A stretch of 64,000 nucleotides of DNA from Gerris lacustris (taxonomy: Eukaryota > Arthropoda > Insecta > Hemiptera > Gerridae), in NCBI GenBank assembly GCA_951217055.1, contig OX578278.1:46513574-46577573 (forward strand), given 5' to 3'. A model generated the notes under the pieces. It did not search any database and was not told the origin of the DNA. It saw only the letters and a program-made list of their open reading frames with translations. Positions within the stretch are counted from its first letter, which is position 1, and every line of letters begins with the position of its first letter. The position numbers were made by a program, and so were the translations under genes. Of this stretch, positions 34,691 through 47,142 are shown in pieces.

Positions 34691-36183
34691 GATAATGAAA
34701 TACAATAATGGTCATATTGAAAGGCAAAGTTATTATTTTTCCCCCTCGCACCATAACTAAAGACTTGAAATTTGAAGGGGAAAAATGTATAAGCCTAGAA
34801 ATACTCAGTGAGAGTTGAGCAGTAGATTGTTTTAGGTTTTTAAGGGCCTAGTTCATCATCCCTACACTATTTAGGGCACAGGTATGCCATGTAGACTTTG
34901 GTATTTTCCCCTGCTTTACTGACCGAACCAGATGGTGTGGGAGAAAAACTTGACTACGCTGTTAAGGTTATTTATTCTCTAAATATTGAAAGCTTCCCAT
35001 AATTTACTAACTACCTAACCGCCTTAAAAATACTACCAAGGTAAGCCTAAATTCATTTTTACTATTAGGCTCTTGACCATAGTTTAGTACAATAATTGTT
35101 ATATTATACAGTCCACCTTTGTTCCTCCGCATAGAATCAGCGTTCTAAGACAGGGTTTTAAAATTCCTATACATTGTAGCAAAGATGCCCATCCCCCCCC
35201 CCCCCAGGCTCATGGTGTAAATTCCCTCCAAAACTGCCTGTCACTCGGGATATTTAAAAAATCCCCCCAATCTCTGAAAAATACACCTAAATTTGATTCC
35301 CCCCAAAAGTTCAGATAGGGCAACTTGCGCCATCAAACCCCCCTGTGAGCACCCTGCATCTTAGGAAAAATACCTTTAAGGCCCACTACCAGTAAGAATG
35401 AATCAGTTTCTTTATCAATTTTAAAACCGCCAACATAAAATACTGACACTATAATGAAAAAATGAGGAGCAGGGCTATTTTTAACCCAAATAACTAAATA
35501 GGAGACATGACTTTTAATTGATAGGTGAAAAGTATACCTCTACATAAAACAAACTAATAATAATTAATCAAGTTTGAATTGTCAATAGCAATGACAATAC
35601 AAAATTTCACGGATTACACCGATTTGATTGATAGGAAAAAAAAACCATATAAATAATGAGTTACAGAAAAAAGAACAATATTTGGGTAAGCCGTACAGAC
35701 TGAAATAATGCACAGATATAGAAACAATTTGATTGACTGGGAAAATGTAAAAAAATCATTGAGGAGGATAAGTATTCTAAAACTGTTCCGGAAAATAAAC
35801 CTTTAAATATACATATTAAGATTAAACCATAAATTAATTACCATCATTCATTCTGTAAACCCCGTGGAAATAATAAAAATAGAACAGCCCAAAAACTATA
35901 ACTAAATATACATCAGTTTATTCCCAATACTGAATATTTATTAGACAATTGAGTTTACCCAATAAGTAATATTATGTTAAATAATCTAAAATGAATTAAA
36001 CAAATACCTTGGAATATCGTTGACGTCTGACAGCTACGACTACGAGGGTTTGATTTATAAACACACGTCAATATTTACATTCTATATATAAGTTTGAATA
36101 CCAACTACAACTACAACTACTAAACCTCTAAATCTCTAGTCTATGTACTAAACTAAACTAAACACATCAATACTTTTAAAATC
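34691..36183. other. No gene recognised
   Basis: AT-rich sequence with C-rich patches near 35193-35205 and 35260-35345. No reading frame, RNA or complete element was recognised. Confidence 0.4.
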
Positions 36184-36605
36184 TGACAGCTCAGATTATC
36201 CAACCTATGGGGGAGAAGAAATAAAGCCACTAGGCTGGTTGAAGGGGTGGGGCAGCATCATTTGTTGGTAAACAAAAACAAAAGAAAGTTATGTTGGTTA
36301 TGTTACTCCATTTCAAATCGCGATCTTATTAACTATTTTTTTGTAGCTTTGTCCTTTGACTTTAACTTCTTATTTACAAATATTTCTTGCAATTAATATA
36401 AATTTATTTTCCTTTGATGTTCAATAAATGTAATGGTTATGAAGTATAAAAAGTGAATGCTTAAAACTTCTTGATAAAGATAAAGAGTGATATAACTATA
36501 ATCCATCTCAGAAATATACTAGAAGCTAAAAACCACGAAAAAATTTTGCGCCGGAAGGTTATAGTCATGTTATAGTTAAACTCAACAACAGGTTATAATA
36601 ATAGT
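36184..36605. repeat. Repeat family B copy and inverted-repeat arm
   Basis: At 36184-36265 the words CCAACCTATGGGGGAG and AATAAAGCCACTAGG match copies at about 41983-42018 (minus), 43643-43700 and 43884-43926. At about 36510-36605 ACTAGAAGCTAAAAACCACG, GCGCCGGAAGGTTATA and CAACAACAGGTTATA are the inverted counterpart of about 39655-39765. The two arms bracket the foldback element at 37439-39527. Confidence 0.6.
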
Positions 36606-37438
36606 TTTTATTTACGGTATCAGTTTTAAGTTATGTTTCTTCTTCTTTAGAAGATTTTCATTGGAGTAATTTACTAATGTGCCTATTATAGTGCCATATT
36701 TTTTTTTTCTTTCATTTATAATATAAATAAAATATTAATAAAAATAAATATTGTTTTGATCAAAATTGTTTCACTCCCTTTCAAGAAAATAGTTAGAAAG
36801 AGAGCTCGTACTTCACCAATTTTTAAGTTCTGCAAAAACACTAAAAACGTTAGTGTGAACACAGACTCTTCGACTCGAAAAAGAAAAGAAAAACTTTCTT
36901 TAGCCAGAATTCAGTAATAAATCGTGAATATATAATCTAAAGAATTTCATTAATGTAAAAGAGTACTGTAATTTATGTAAAAAATACTGTAAAATCAAAA
37001 CAATTTTATTTTGACTGATGTAAGAAACGGTGGAAAATTAAATAAATTTACAACCATACGAAATTGGCAGTCTATTTCTCCTTTATTTATTTTTATTTTT
37101 TATAATAATAAAGGGAATAATGCAGCTTTTATGAAATTTAAGTGAGCTGTTTTGTTGATTTCAAAGATTGATGTGATTATATCAACATTAATTATATACT
37201 CCTGGTATTGGGGTATAATGAGTAGTATTTTTCTTAAAGAAATGTAATAAATTATACATTTTTTTGTAAGTCCTATTCCTATTGAATATTGAAGCTTATT
37301 CAATTCAGCTTAATTAAACTATCACAATATTTTTTTCAAACAAAGACCAGCCTCTTTAGTAATCTTTATTATAAGTTTTAGTCTTAGCCTAGCAGAGTTC
37401 AAAATAATTGTTCTATGAAAAATGTAATATTTTCCAGA
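36606..37438. other. No gene recognised
   Basis: AT-rich sequence with short spurious frames only. Confidence 0.4.
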
Positions 37439-39527
37439 TAGTCCAGTAAAAAAATACATAAAAAATAGCTAAATTCGCAAAGCGTGATGTAGTTCTGATT
37501 TTTTTATATGTTGTTCGGACCTGTTAAGGTAGTGTGATCCTAAGTTTGCAGCTTCGAAAAACCTGTGCTAGCTGCGTAATAGCTGAAAAACTGAAACATT
37601 TTCGTACTTGTTTTAGTTTTTGCCATATAACTCGTAAACTATGAGTTTTTCGATGTTAGACGTTATTTCTATTTTTAAAGTACAGTAAATTTTCAGCAGC
37701 ATAAGCTCAACCGGAGCTCTGTACAACCAATAGGTTCCGAGATATGGCACTTCGAAAATTGGCAATGTTTTTCAAAAAATGGCAATTTTAAGTATTTCTC
37801 TCATTTTAGGCCAAATATCGGCATAAAACAGCCCACCTACGAGAAAAGTCACAAGGAATAAAGTTGTAGTAAATTTAATTGGCTTTCTCTTGAGTACAAA
37901 ACGAAGTCTGCAGGCCCAGTAGTTCAGGTGCAATCGTAAAAATCACAAAAACAGAATATTAGATTTTTGAAGAAATTATCCAAGAAATTATCCAAGAAGT
38001 TAATTATGTATATGTACGTAGATAACGGTCGTGTTCCGGGACTGATGGAAGTTGATGTGGTATTTTGGTCTTCTAAAGAAATTAAATTGTGGGAAATGTA
38101 ATTGGATTCAAAAAGAAATCGTAACCTAATAATGTCATTGCATGTTCATCACGGATCGCCATTCACGGGAGCACAATGGCAGATAGATGCATACAATTTG
38201 ATAAAAGCATTATCATGAACTACTGCATAAATTGAACTGTTTTACAATTTGTTAAATCTCAAGAAAGCTCGAATGCCCGGAACTTGTTATTAGAAGTGGT
38301 TCAGGTTCATTACTAAAAAAATACAAATTTATTTTTTTTTGTTTTTTTACACTTGCAACAGAACTATTTTGTCTTCAGGCTATATTTTGTGCTTGCATAA
38401 AAGCCAATTAAATTTACTACAACTTCATTTCTTATGACTTTTCTTGTAGGGGAGATGTTTTATGCCGATATTCGCACCGAAACGAATGCAATACATAAAT
38501 GTTCCATTTTTTTTAAAACACTGCCAATTTTTGAAGCGTCATATCTCGGTAACTATTGGACGTAAAAAGTTTTCATTGGTTGTAAAAAGAAGTTAATTAT
38601 CTTTACTACAAATTCATTCCTTATGATTTTTCTCGTAGATTAACAGTTTTACGCCGATATTCGCCCCGAAACGAGAGAAGTAATTAAAATTTCCATTTTT
38701 TGACAAAAATATCCGATTTTTAAATTGCCATATCTCGGAACTTATTGGTCGTACAGAGCTCCGGTTGAGCTTATGCTGCTGCAAATTTACTGTACTAAAA
38801 AAAATAGTAAGAACAACTAACATCGAATAACGTATAGTTTACGAGGTATATAGCAACAACTGAAAAAAGTCCAATTTTTTTCAGTTTTTCACCTATTACG
38901 CAGCTAGCACAGGTTTTTCGAAGCTGCAAACTTAGGATCACACTACCCTAACTGGTCCGAACAACATATCAAAAAATCAGAACTACATCAAGCATTGCGA
39001 ATTATAGGTCAAATATGACTGGCCTAATATACTGTTTTTGTATTTTTTACGATTGCACCTGAACTATCAGGCCTACAGACTTTGTTTTGTACTTAAAAGG
39101 AAGCCAATTAAATTTACTACAACTTTACTTCTTATGACTTTTCTTGTAAGTGGGCTGTTTTATGCCGATATTTGGCCCCAAACTAGAGCAACACTTATCT
39201 TTTAAAAACATTGCCAATTTTCGAAGTGCCATATCTCGGAACCTTTTGGTCGTACAGAGCTCCGGTTGAGCTTATGCTGCTGAAAATTTACTGTACTTTA
39301 AAAATATGAATATCGTCTAACATCGAAAAACTCATAGTTTACGAGTGATATGGCAAAAACTTAAATAAGTACGAACATTTTTCAGTTTTTCAGCTATTAC
39401 GCAGCTAGCACAGGTTTTTCGAAGCTGCAAACTTAGGATCACACTACCTTAACAGGTCCGAACAACATATAAAAAAATCAAAACTACATCACGCTTTGCG
39501 AATGTAATGTCTTATTTGACTGGACTA
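37439..39527. mobile_element. 2.1-kb foldback element
   Basis: Outer arms of about 500 bp (37439-37965 and about 39015-39527) are inverted copies. Landmarks are CGCAAAGCGTGATGTAG, GCTAGCTGCGTAATAGCTG, CGGAGCTCTGTACA and AGATATGGCACTTCGAAAAT. A further copy of much of the arm, in the right-arm orientation, occupies about 38335-39010, so the right half holds two diverged tandem copies. The ends TAGTCCAGT and ACTGGACTA can be read as GTCCAGT flanked by TA, which would fit a TA-target (Tc1/mariner-type) insertion. The unique centre (about 37980-38330) encodes nothing recognisable. Confidence 0.8.
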
Positions 39528-39780
39528 AGACTGATTCCTGTTATTTTTAGGTACATGTTATTTACTACATTTTACAATTTATTTATTAATTACTATTATA
39601 CAGATAAATACTAAAAACGTAACGCATAACATACTATTCAGTAAACCCATACAACGTTCACGAGTTATAAGTTATAACCTTCTCTTGTTGTTGAGGTTCA
39701 ATTGTAACCTATAATCTAGAATTGTAACCTCCCGGCGCTTTTTTCGTGGTATTTAGCTTCTAGTAGAAAAACTATCAATA
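39528..39780. repeat. Inverted-repeat arm right of the foldback element
   Basis: The portion about 39655-39765 (TAACCTTCTCTTGTTGTTGA, CCCGGCGCTTTTTTCGTGGT, TTTAGCTTCTAGTA) is the inverted partner of about 36510-36605. This indicates an older element into which the foldback element inserted. Confidence 0.55.
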
Positions 39781-42081
39781 CTACAGTCTTCGCACAACTA
39801 GAATCGACGCGTTGACAGCGCGGGAAAAACTAGCAAAAGGGGGGACGAGCCAATGAGAGCTTGAGATTTTCCCGGACAAAAGGTCGGGCCAACTAGGCAA
39901 AGATAAATGTCTCTAGTGGAGGGGAGAGGCCCCAAGGATAGTGTATACAGGATGTCTAGATTCGGGAAGCGAGACGTGCCCCTTTAATGTGTGACGTCAC
40001 ATAATACCTTTACTACATCCCTACAAAGCAACTCCCTATACCCGTGCAACCTCGGCTTCCTTTATTATACTGTTCAGCAAAGAAAAACCTCAAACTGAAA
40101 ATGTTTTCTAAAGTATTTTGGTGTGCTGAATCCGAATCTGAAGTCAACATTTCTCCAATATGTACAGTTTTCTTGGAAAATGCGCCTAAAGTTCGGAAAA
40201 ATTGTGTTTTTTGAGGTTTTCGACACCATTTTTCGCCCAAAAAAATTGTAAAAAAAAAATGATCGGGTATTTATCTTGAAACAAGGGAGAACACGAAACA
40301 CGTATCTAAAGTAAAAAAAAAAAAAAAAAAAAAGCTGACCTTACTTTTTCAAGAAAATTGAAAAATTAGAAATTAAAAACTCGATATTTTCCAATATTGA
40401 GTCTTTGTATTTCTATTGCTTTTTCAGCTATATAAGAAAAGATTTTGAATTGTGATTTTTTCCTGACATTATTCTAGAGAATTACAATATATATATGTAA
40501 CCGAGGGGGGGGGGGGGGGGCGATAAGACACATTTAGAGAGGGGGGATAGTAAAAAAAATTGGGCAAAACTTTTATTAACTTTTTGCAATCAAATATTAT
40601 GATATGCTAAAATACAACATCCTCCCCCCCCCCCCCCCAATGTTTCTTGTGATTTCTTTATCATTTCAGTTGCAGTAATAAGATCATAAGAGTCCAAAAA
40701 AGTGGTTTTTAAAAAAATGTCTGTTCGTCGTCTGTCTGTGCAGACGCCTGGAGCCTAAACTACTGGGCCGATTTTGACGAAATTTGGCATACATGTATAG
40801 AAAATTCATACCCCGAGGTGAAATCGAGAAATGAATTTTAGCTCCAAATTTGGCGGTGCTACCCCCCAAAAACTCTGAAAAAACATGAAAAAAAATTATT
40901 TCTCGAAAACGGTTCCGACGATTTTGATTAAAAAATTCTAAAATATAGCCCATTTAAATACGAATCTAATGATATAAGCCGTTTTCCCGGGGAATGTCTA
41001 GTTACGGAAAAAATAGCTAAAAACGCGGACGGAGAGAGCCCGGGTTCGATTCCCCGCCCGGGAGAAGTTATTTTTATGGTATATTTTGATGAAATGCTCA
41101 GTAAAAATTAAAAGTACATACGAAAACTAATAAAAGGGAAACACAGAAAAAACAAAACAGTCATTCTGCTTCTTGTTACCAAATCAATTTTTATATTATA
41201 TAAATATATGGAATATATCACTGGTTTCTTTGCCGTTTTATTTCTAAACAGGTTGCTTTATGAATTTGCAGTTGTTTTTTTTTTTGTTTTTTTTTTTAAG
41301 TTTTTTCTGTCTTAGTGGTACCAGACGGCTATTGGAGTACCTAACTACATTTTATTTTATTTTTATGACTTCCTGACGTTTCTGAGCTGTTGTATTGATA
41401 GGCAAATGTTCAATATAATATTATAGTTTGAAATAAAAAATTAAATCAAAATAATTTTTAAGCTACCCTATTCCCTTAAATTAAGTTACTATGAATTTAA
41501 AAATGTAATCTTATTGTGTTATTTTAGAATAAAAGCTATGACAAACGATAATACTATGAAGGGTCGAAACGTTAATATTGTTACACCTAATCCACCCAGA
41601 AACAAAACTATTTGAAATAGAAATGCATGATGTATAAATCTCAAGGTTTTGCTGGCTTTCAATATTATGTACATACTTAATACTTAGTAACATTATTTAA
41701 GAGACACTTAACTTTTACAGTAGGTATGAATTTTTCTTAAACAGCCGTGGACAGTTTAAATTCAAGTATTTTAAAAAGTTAATTCTAAAAGTGGACAATA
41801 AAAATGATGACAAGAGTTGTTTATGAGAGAGGTGATGTAGCTGGTTAGGGTGTAGGGGGCTTTATGTGACGTCAGAGCAATCTCCCACCACTCTACCCCT
41901 ACCCCCACCCTACCGAAACTAGGTATCCTCTATACACCGTCCTTGGAGAGGCCCTCTGGATAACAGTATAAGAAGGCTTCGTAGTGGCTTTATTTTTTCC
42001 CCCAGAGAGGTTGGCCAATCTGTGTGTTACTCAATTTCCCGCGCTGTCAACGCGTCGATTCTAGTTGTGCGAAGACTGTAG
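39781..42081. mobile_element. 2.3-kb inverted-repeat element
   Basis: The ends are perfect or near-perfect inverted repeats of about 46 bp: CTACAGTCTTCGCACAACTA, then GAATCGACGCGTTGACAGCG at 39781-39826, with the inverse at 42036-42081. Weaker inverted similarity extends to about 220 bp (TGACGTCACATAA in both arms). The interior contains poly-G and poly-C tracts (40505-40520, 40624-40638), a copy of repeat family A (40680-41090) and AT-rich filler, but no transposase. No clear duplication of the target was found. Class unknown. Confidence 0.7.
40680..41090 (+). repeat. Dispersed repeat family A, copy with tRNA-like tail
   Basis: It matches 26130-26575 from the AGTCCAAAAAAGTG word onward: TCTGTGCAGACGCC, AAACTACTGGGCCGATTTTG, TTTGGCATACATGTATAG. 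Near the 3' end, 41020-41066 reads GCGGACGGAGAGAGCCC then GGGTTCGATTCCCCGCCC, a well-formed tRNA T arm with B box. This suggests a tRNA-derived component. Reading frames here are not conserved as proteins. Confidence 0.7.
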
Positions 42082-43226
42082 CTGGGTACCCGTGCTTCGC
42101 TACGGAGTGTTATAATAATTAGATAAGTTTATAAACAACCATAATGAAACATTATAAATTATTTTACTATGCAAGAATATCTAGATTCTACCTCTCCCAC
42201 CTATTTCTATACCCCCTCCTCTTTGATAAGCAAATTTTTAAATATCCTAAATTCCCCCCCCCCCCTTAAGTAAAATATGACAAAACAATACATACAAACT
42301 ATTACTCTACTCTTAAAGATCTTTTGCATCATCAATGGTATTCATAACATTGACCCCGTATTCATTACTTGTACCATACCCCTGTATACCAAATTTAAAT
42401 TTCCAAAATTCATGTAGGCTGTCATTTTCCCCTTGCTTAGAAGTTCAAGTGGGCAAATTTTTATCGACATCGAACTAAAACTGTAGATTTGTATAAAGAA
42501 CATACACCCACATACGTTGATTTATATATATATATAGCTATAAATTTCCATTTTACCCCCTCCTAAATAAAATTGTACATAACAACGATTACTTCTCTCA
42601 TAAAGTGCTTTTCAACGATATGCATGATATGAAGGGAATCCATTACTTCGACATTTTTACACCGTACCCCTTTGAACCAAAATTTAAATTACAAAAATTC
42701 ATGTAGACAGTGACCTACTCCTTGCTTTGAAGGGAAAGTGAGTAAATATTCATCAAATTAGGATAAAACTGTAGATTTGTATAAAAGACATGTACCCTCA
42801 TACAGACACTCTTCTTTTTTTATAAGATATAGCTATATTTTTCCATTTTACCCCCTACTAAATGAAAATACATATGACAGAACTGTACATAACAACAATT
42901 AATGTAATCTTAAAGAGCTTTTCAACGATATGCATCATAAAGGGTATTCAGTCCTTTGACCCCTATTCATTATTGTACCCTGTTCCCTGTGTACCAACAT
43001 TTAAATTTCGAAAAGTGCATTTTTTGATCGAGATCAGACTAAAACTATGGATTGTATAAATAACATACACACATACGTTGACTTTTAGATATATTTTTCC
43101 ATTTACCCCCCTAAATGCACGTAAAAACAATTATTGTACTAAATTTTCATCAAAATCGGGCTAAAACTGCAGATTTGTATAAAGAACAAACACACACACA
43201 CACTTACGTTGTATATATAGATTAAG
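42082..43226 (+). repeat. Repeat family C with about 300-bp subrepeats
   Basis: It starts CTGGGTACCCGTGCTTCGCT and ends TATATATAGATTAAG. The body has three to four imperfect tandem subunits of about 300 bp, each with a TACCCCCT-rich block, TTTTCAACGATATGCAT, a CATGTAG-type word and ACTGTAGATTTGTATAAA followed by ACATACACCCACATACGTTG. A second, diverged member with the same start and end lies at 60007-61543. It is non-coding and of unknown class. Confidence 0.65.
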
Positions 43227-43439
43227 CCTCTTTTTTTGTTTGCACATAGATGCATGTTCTTTTTTAATTAATAATTCGTTTTTGTACGTATTGCTGAATT
43301 TTTTGTTCTGTATCTGATTTAATTTAACCCAATCCCAATATATATATATATATAATATATATCTCGAAAATTAACGCCATAATGTAGGTAGATTCAAGGG
43401 GTGGAGCTCACCTTGGGTGGAGCTTACGAAGTCTTCTCG

Positions 43440-44000
43440 AACGGTTATCCTGAGTGCCTCGCCACACTCTTTTTGTTTTCCTAGTTGGCCCGACCTATTA
43501 CCCGCCAAAATCTCAAGCTCTCATTGGCTCTCCTCCCATTTTTTTCCGATTTTCCCGCGCTGTCAGAGTTAAAATGTATGATGTGTTAAGTTTACAGTAT
43601 GCGTGTTAAGAGTTACGAGTTGTGACTTTTGACACTCAGATTGGCCAACCTAAATGAGGAAAAAAAATAAAGCCACTAGGCCCGTGGGAGGAGTGGGGCC
43701 AGCGTCATTTTTGTTTGCCTTGTTGGCCCGACCTCCTAGAATTCAAAATCCTGACTTCTCATTGGCTCCCCACCCCAATTTTTTTGGATTTTCCCGCGCT
43801 GTCAAAAGTCACAAATCATACATGGCACGCAAACTATACGAGTAGGTACAACACAAATTTTTACTTTTACATTTAAAATTGTTCCGAAACACTCAAGGTT
43901 GGTGAGGGGAAAAATAAAGCCATCAAACGGTTATATTGTGCAGGTTATCCACTGACAATAATTGTTTGCCTAGTTGGTCAAAATCTCGAGCTTCCCAGCT
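43440..44000 (+). repeat. Repeat family B tandem units
   Basis: Successive units share TTGGCCCGACC, then CTCATTGGCTC, then TTTTCCCGCGCTGTCA (about 43483-43568, 43719-43806, with a degenerate third at 43960-44010), and between them AATAAAGCCACTAGG or AATAAAGCCATCAA. Inverted relatives are found at 39806-39905 and 41983-42045. The family seems to supply the ends of the element at 39781-42081. Confidence 0.6.
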
Positions 44001-44009
44001 CGAGATTAA

Positions 44010-44838
<829 letters not shown>

Positions 44839-45301
44839 AGGTGTATATTATAATAAAGTTGTAGAATTATACAATAACCTCCATTTATTCACGAACAAAC
44901 CATATCAAATGCCGTTAATCAATTCTATCTTCACTTTAGCTCAGAGTGATAGACTGAGACAGAAACCGATGAAAAAATCTTATGCTGTTTGAACGTAAGA
45001 TATTGCCTTCGATTTTTGAGAGCACAGGGTGAGTGTGAGAGCAACGGCTTAAGATAAACTTTAACTACGAACTTAATGAATTAATGGATACTACAAAGTG
45101 GCTGTATCCCTTGGAGTCGATGAAAGCTAAGATGTCCAAGAAAACGTCTAAAAGCTTATGGAACGGAAGAAGAAGGAAGGGAAAGGGTCGCTTTAGATTG
45201 AAATGGCTCGAAATAGTTGGACGTCCGGAGTTTAAGTGAACCAATGTTTTATAAAGACGTCTGTTTGATGAAAGGTTTTGCTATCCTATTTTATGCACCT
45301 A
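44839..45301. other. No gene recognised
   Basis: Mixed-composition sequence. At 45090-45230 it is less AT-rich, but I could not assign a protein family. Confidence 0.35.
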
Positions 45302-45479
45302 GGGAGTAAAGTATGCCATTATTCCCTGAGCGAATAAGTTGGTTCTTGAGGCGAAGCCAAAGGAACTATAGTCCCTAAATCCCGAGGAGAAACCGAGGGA
45401 GTAATGCTAATTATAGCTCCCGAGGCGCAGCCGAGAGAGATAATAACTATCATGAGGGCAATTATAGCACTTTACTCCC
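45302..45479. mobile_element. Candidate MITE with GGGAGTAAAGT ends
   Basis: GGGAGTAAAGT at 45302-45312 and its inverse ACTTTACTCCC at 45469-45479 bound a 178-bp segment. Inside are three diverged copies of a CCCGAGGCGCAGCCGAGAGA-type word with spacers. Non-coding. No target duplication was resolved. Confidence 0.5.
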
Positions 45480-45980
45480 GAGCCCGAGGTACATACAATA
45501 TACAATATTTTTCCTACAGTTGACCGATAAAGTGGTTGTTATCGCACTCAAAAAGTACGCAAAACAGCAGATTCCTGCACTTACTACTTTACCGCACTCA
45601 TTTTACTTTACCTCACTCTAGTATTCCAACTTCCGAACATAAAGAACTTAAATCAAAACATAGATTAAATAATCCAAATTATAATAATAATAACAATGAC
45701 AACTAATGATTATTTTTTAACTAACTACATGATTTAAACACTATATATCAATTAAAATATAAAAAAGTAAAGATAGACAATCTAAAAAAAAATAATAAAA
45801 TGTGATGAGTAAATGTCAAGAATAGTGTATACATCGTCCTTGAGTAAGTGTTATGATGAAAAATAATAACAGCGCTTGGTCAGGTTTGCGGAATCAGGCA
45901 AAAAAAGGCAACACTGGCTATAAACAGAACAGCTGGTTTAGTTGATATTGTAATAGTACATTACGCGGAGTGCGGAAAGT

Positions 45981-46059
45981 AGCATTTTGCATGCGAGTGT
46001 GGAGTTTGCACCCGAGCGGTAGCGAGGATAGTAAAACCACACGAGCAATGCAAAATGCC
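45981..46059. repeat. Hairpin of ATTTTGCAT type
   Basis: The arms AGCATTTTGCATGCGAGTGT (45981-46000) and CACACGAGCAATGCAAAATG (46038-46057) are near-complementary around a GC-richer loop. A similar hairpin is at 46602-46676. Both may belong to one non-autonomous element family. Confidence 0.55.
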
Positions 46060-46130
46060 TTTTTCGCACGAGTTCCGTACCGTACTTTATTTACGATTGT
46101 TAGATTTAAATAATAAATACAGAAAAAAAT

Positions 46131-46268
46131 AAACTTGCTGTATGTAAGTTCGTCTCTCTCTCTTGATAAAGATGGCATTAATTCTTGAGTTGTATTTTTT
46201 GCCGAATTAATTATTTCTGAAGGAGTATTATTCTTTACATTTTCGTCAAAGTCACTTAATTCACTCAT
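46131..46268 (-). pseudogene. Short coding fragment, possibly Crypton-like
   Basis: A 46-codon start of a frame, MSELSDFDENVKNN and onward, with the segment SLSRERDELTYSKF. This wording resembles the N-terminal part of tyrosine-recombinase-like proteins of Crypton-type elements (E..YE..Y..F). Beyond it the frame runs on into the hairpin at 45981-46059, which is unlikely to be coding. It could also be a first exon of an unrelated gene. The assignment is tentative and from memory of the family pattern only. Confidence 0.28.
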
Positions 46269-46601
46269 TGTTTTTCACTTTAAACTCGATATAAACAGTT
46301 ACTTTAATAAAAGAACAGCAAATTAGTTTTGTTAAATGTAAACAAACTTGCTAATCGTGCGTAAAACTGAAGAATTCAGCAGTTCTGAATCTTCAGAACT
46401 ATGAGACGCGCATGCGCAATGAATACAAGTACGTAAATAATCACTTTCTACGCATCTTAACAGAGATATAATGTTTATATTTCGTATCAATCGTAGATAA
46501 AATCTTTTACATGTTGATGAACACTATTATTTTATATTTTATTTACAGATTAAAAACTAACTGTAGGAAAAATGTAATGTGCAACTCGAGCTTAATGTGT
46601 C

Positions 46602-46676
46602 TTTGCTGCACTCGAGAAACCTTTCCGCCCGCGCCTGCGGCTCGTGCGAAAATATTTCTCTCGAGTGCAGCAAAGT
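46602..46676. repeat. Hairpin of CTGCACTCGAGA type
   Basis: TTTGCTGCACTCGAGA and TCTCGAGTGCAGCAAAG are perfect inverse copies around a GC-rich loop (CCGCCCGCGCCTGCGGCTC). It resembles in plan the hairpin at 45981-46059. Confidence 0.65.
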
Positions 46677-46714
46677 CTTACTTTACGTTTATGCACTAGT
46701 TGCACAAATAACTA

Positions 46715-47123
46715 TTATCTCCAGTAGGGAGAAAACGCATCTACATCCTTTGCACAGTTTTTATTTATTATTTTAATAAATAACAATAATTGTTAGCACT
46801 TTTAATAGCAGATATAAGAGATTCAATATTAAAATTAAAAAAAAATTGCAATTAAACTCAAATAGAAGATTATTCAGATGCAGGTTTAAACATTGATAAG
46901 CGCAAATTACAAACAAGGTCGAAAAAGCAGTGTTTTCAACAACTTCACTACATTCAACAACTTCACCCATTCATTCTCTACTATTTATAAAATAATTAAA
47001 TTGGCAATCCTTCTTTTTCTTCCTACTTTTACTCCCTACTTTTTGAGTTCAGGGAAGAAAAGACTTACTTTAGTCCCTCTAAGATAATCCAAAATCATAA
47101 CTTTTTCTCCCTACTGGAGATAA
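46715..47123. mobile_element. Inverted-repeat element with 21-bp perfect ends
   Basis: The 21-bp left end starting TTATCTCCAGTAGGGAGAAA (46715-46735) is perfectly inverted at 47103-47123. The 409-bp body is AT-rich and non-coding. It is probably a MITE. No unambiguous target duplication was seen. Confidence 0.65.
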
Positions 47124-47142
47124 AATCTTTTAAGACACTTAA

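Noticed and set aside
40684..40953. Minus-strand frame of 89 codons, and the similar one at 26054-26374
   Set aside because: Both are antisense to repeat family A copies; they share sequence only because the repeat does.
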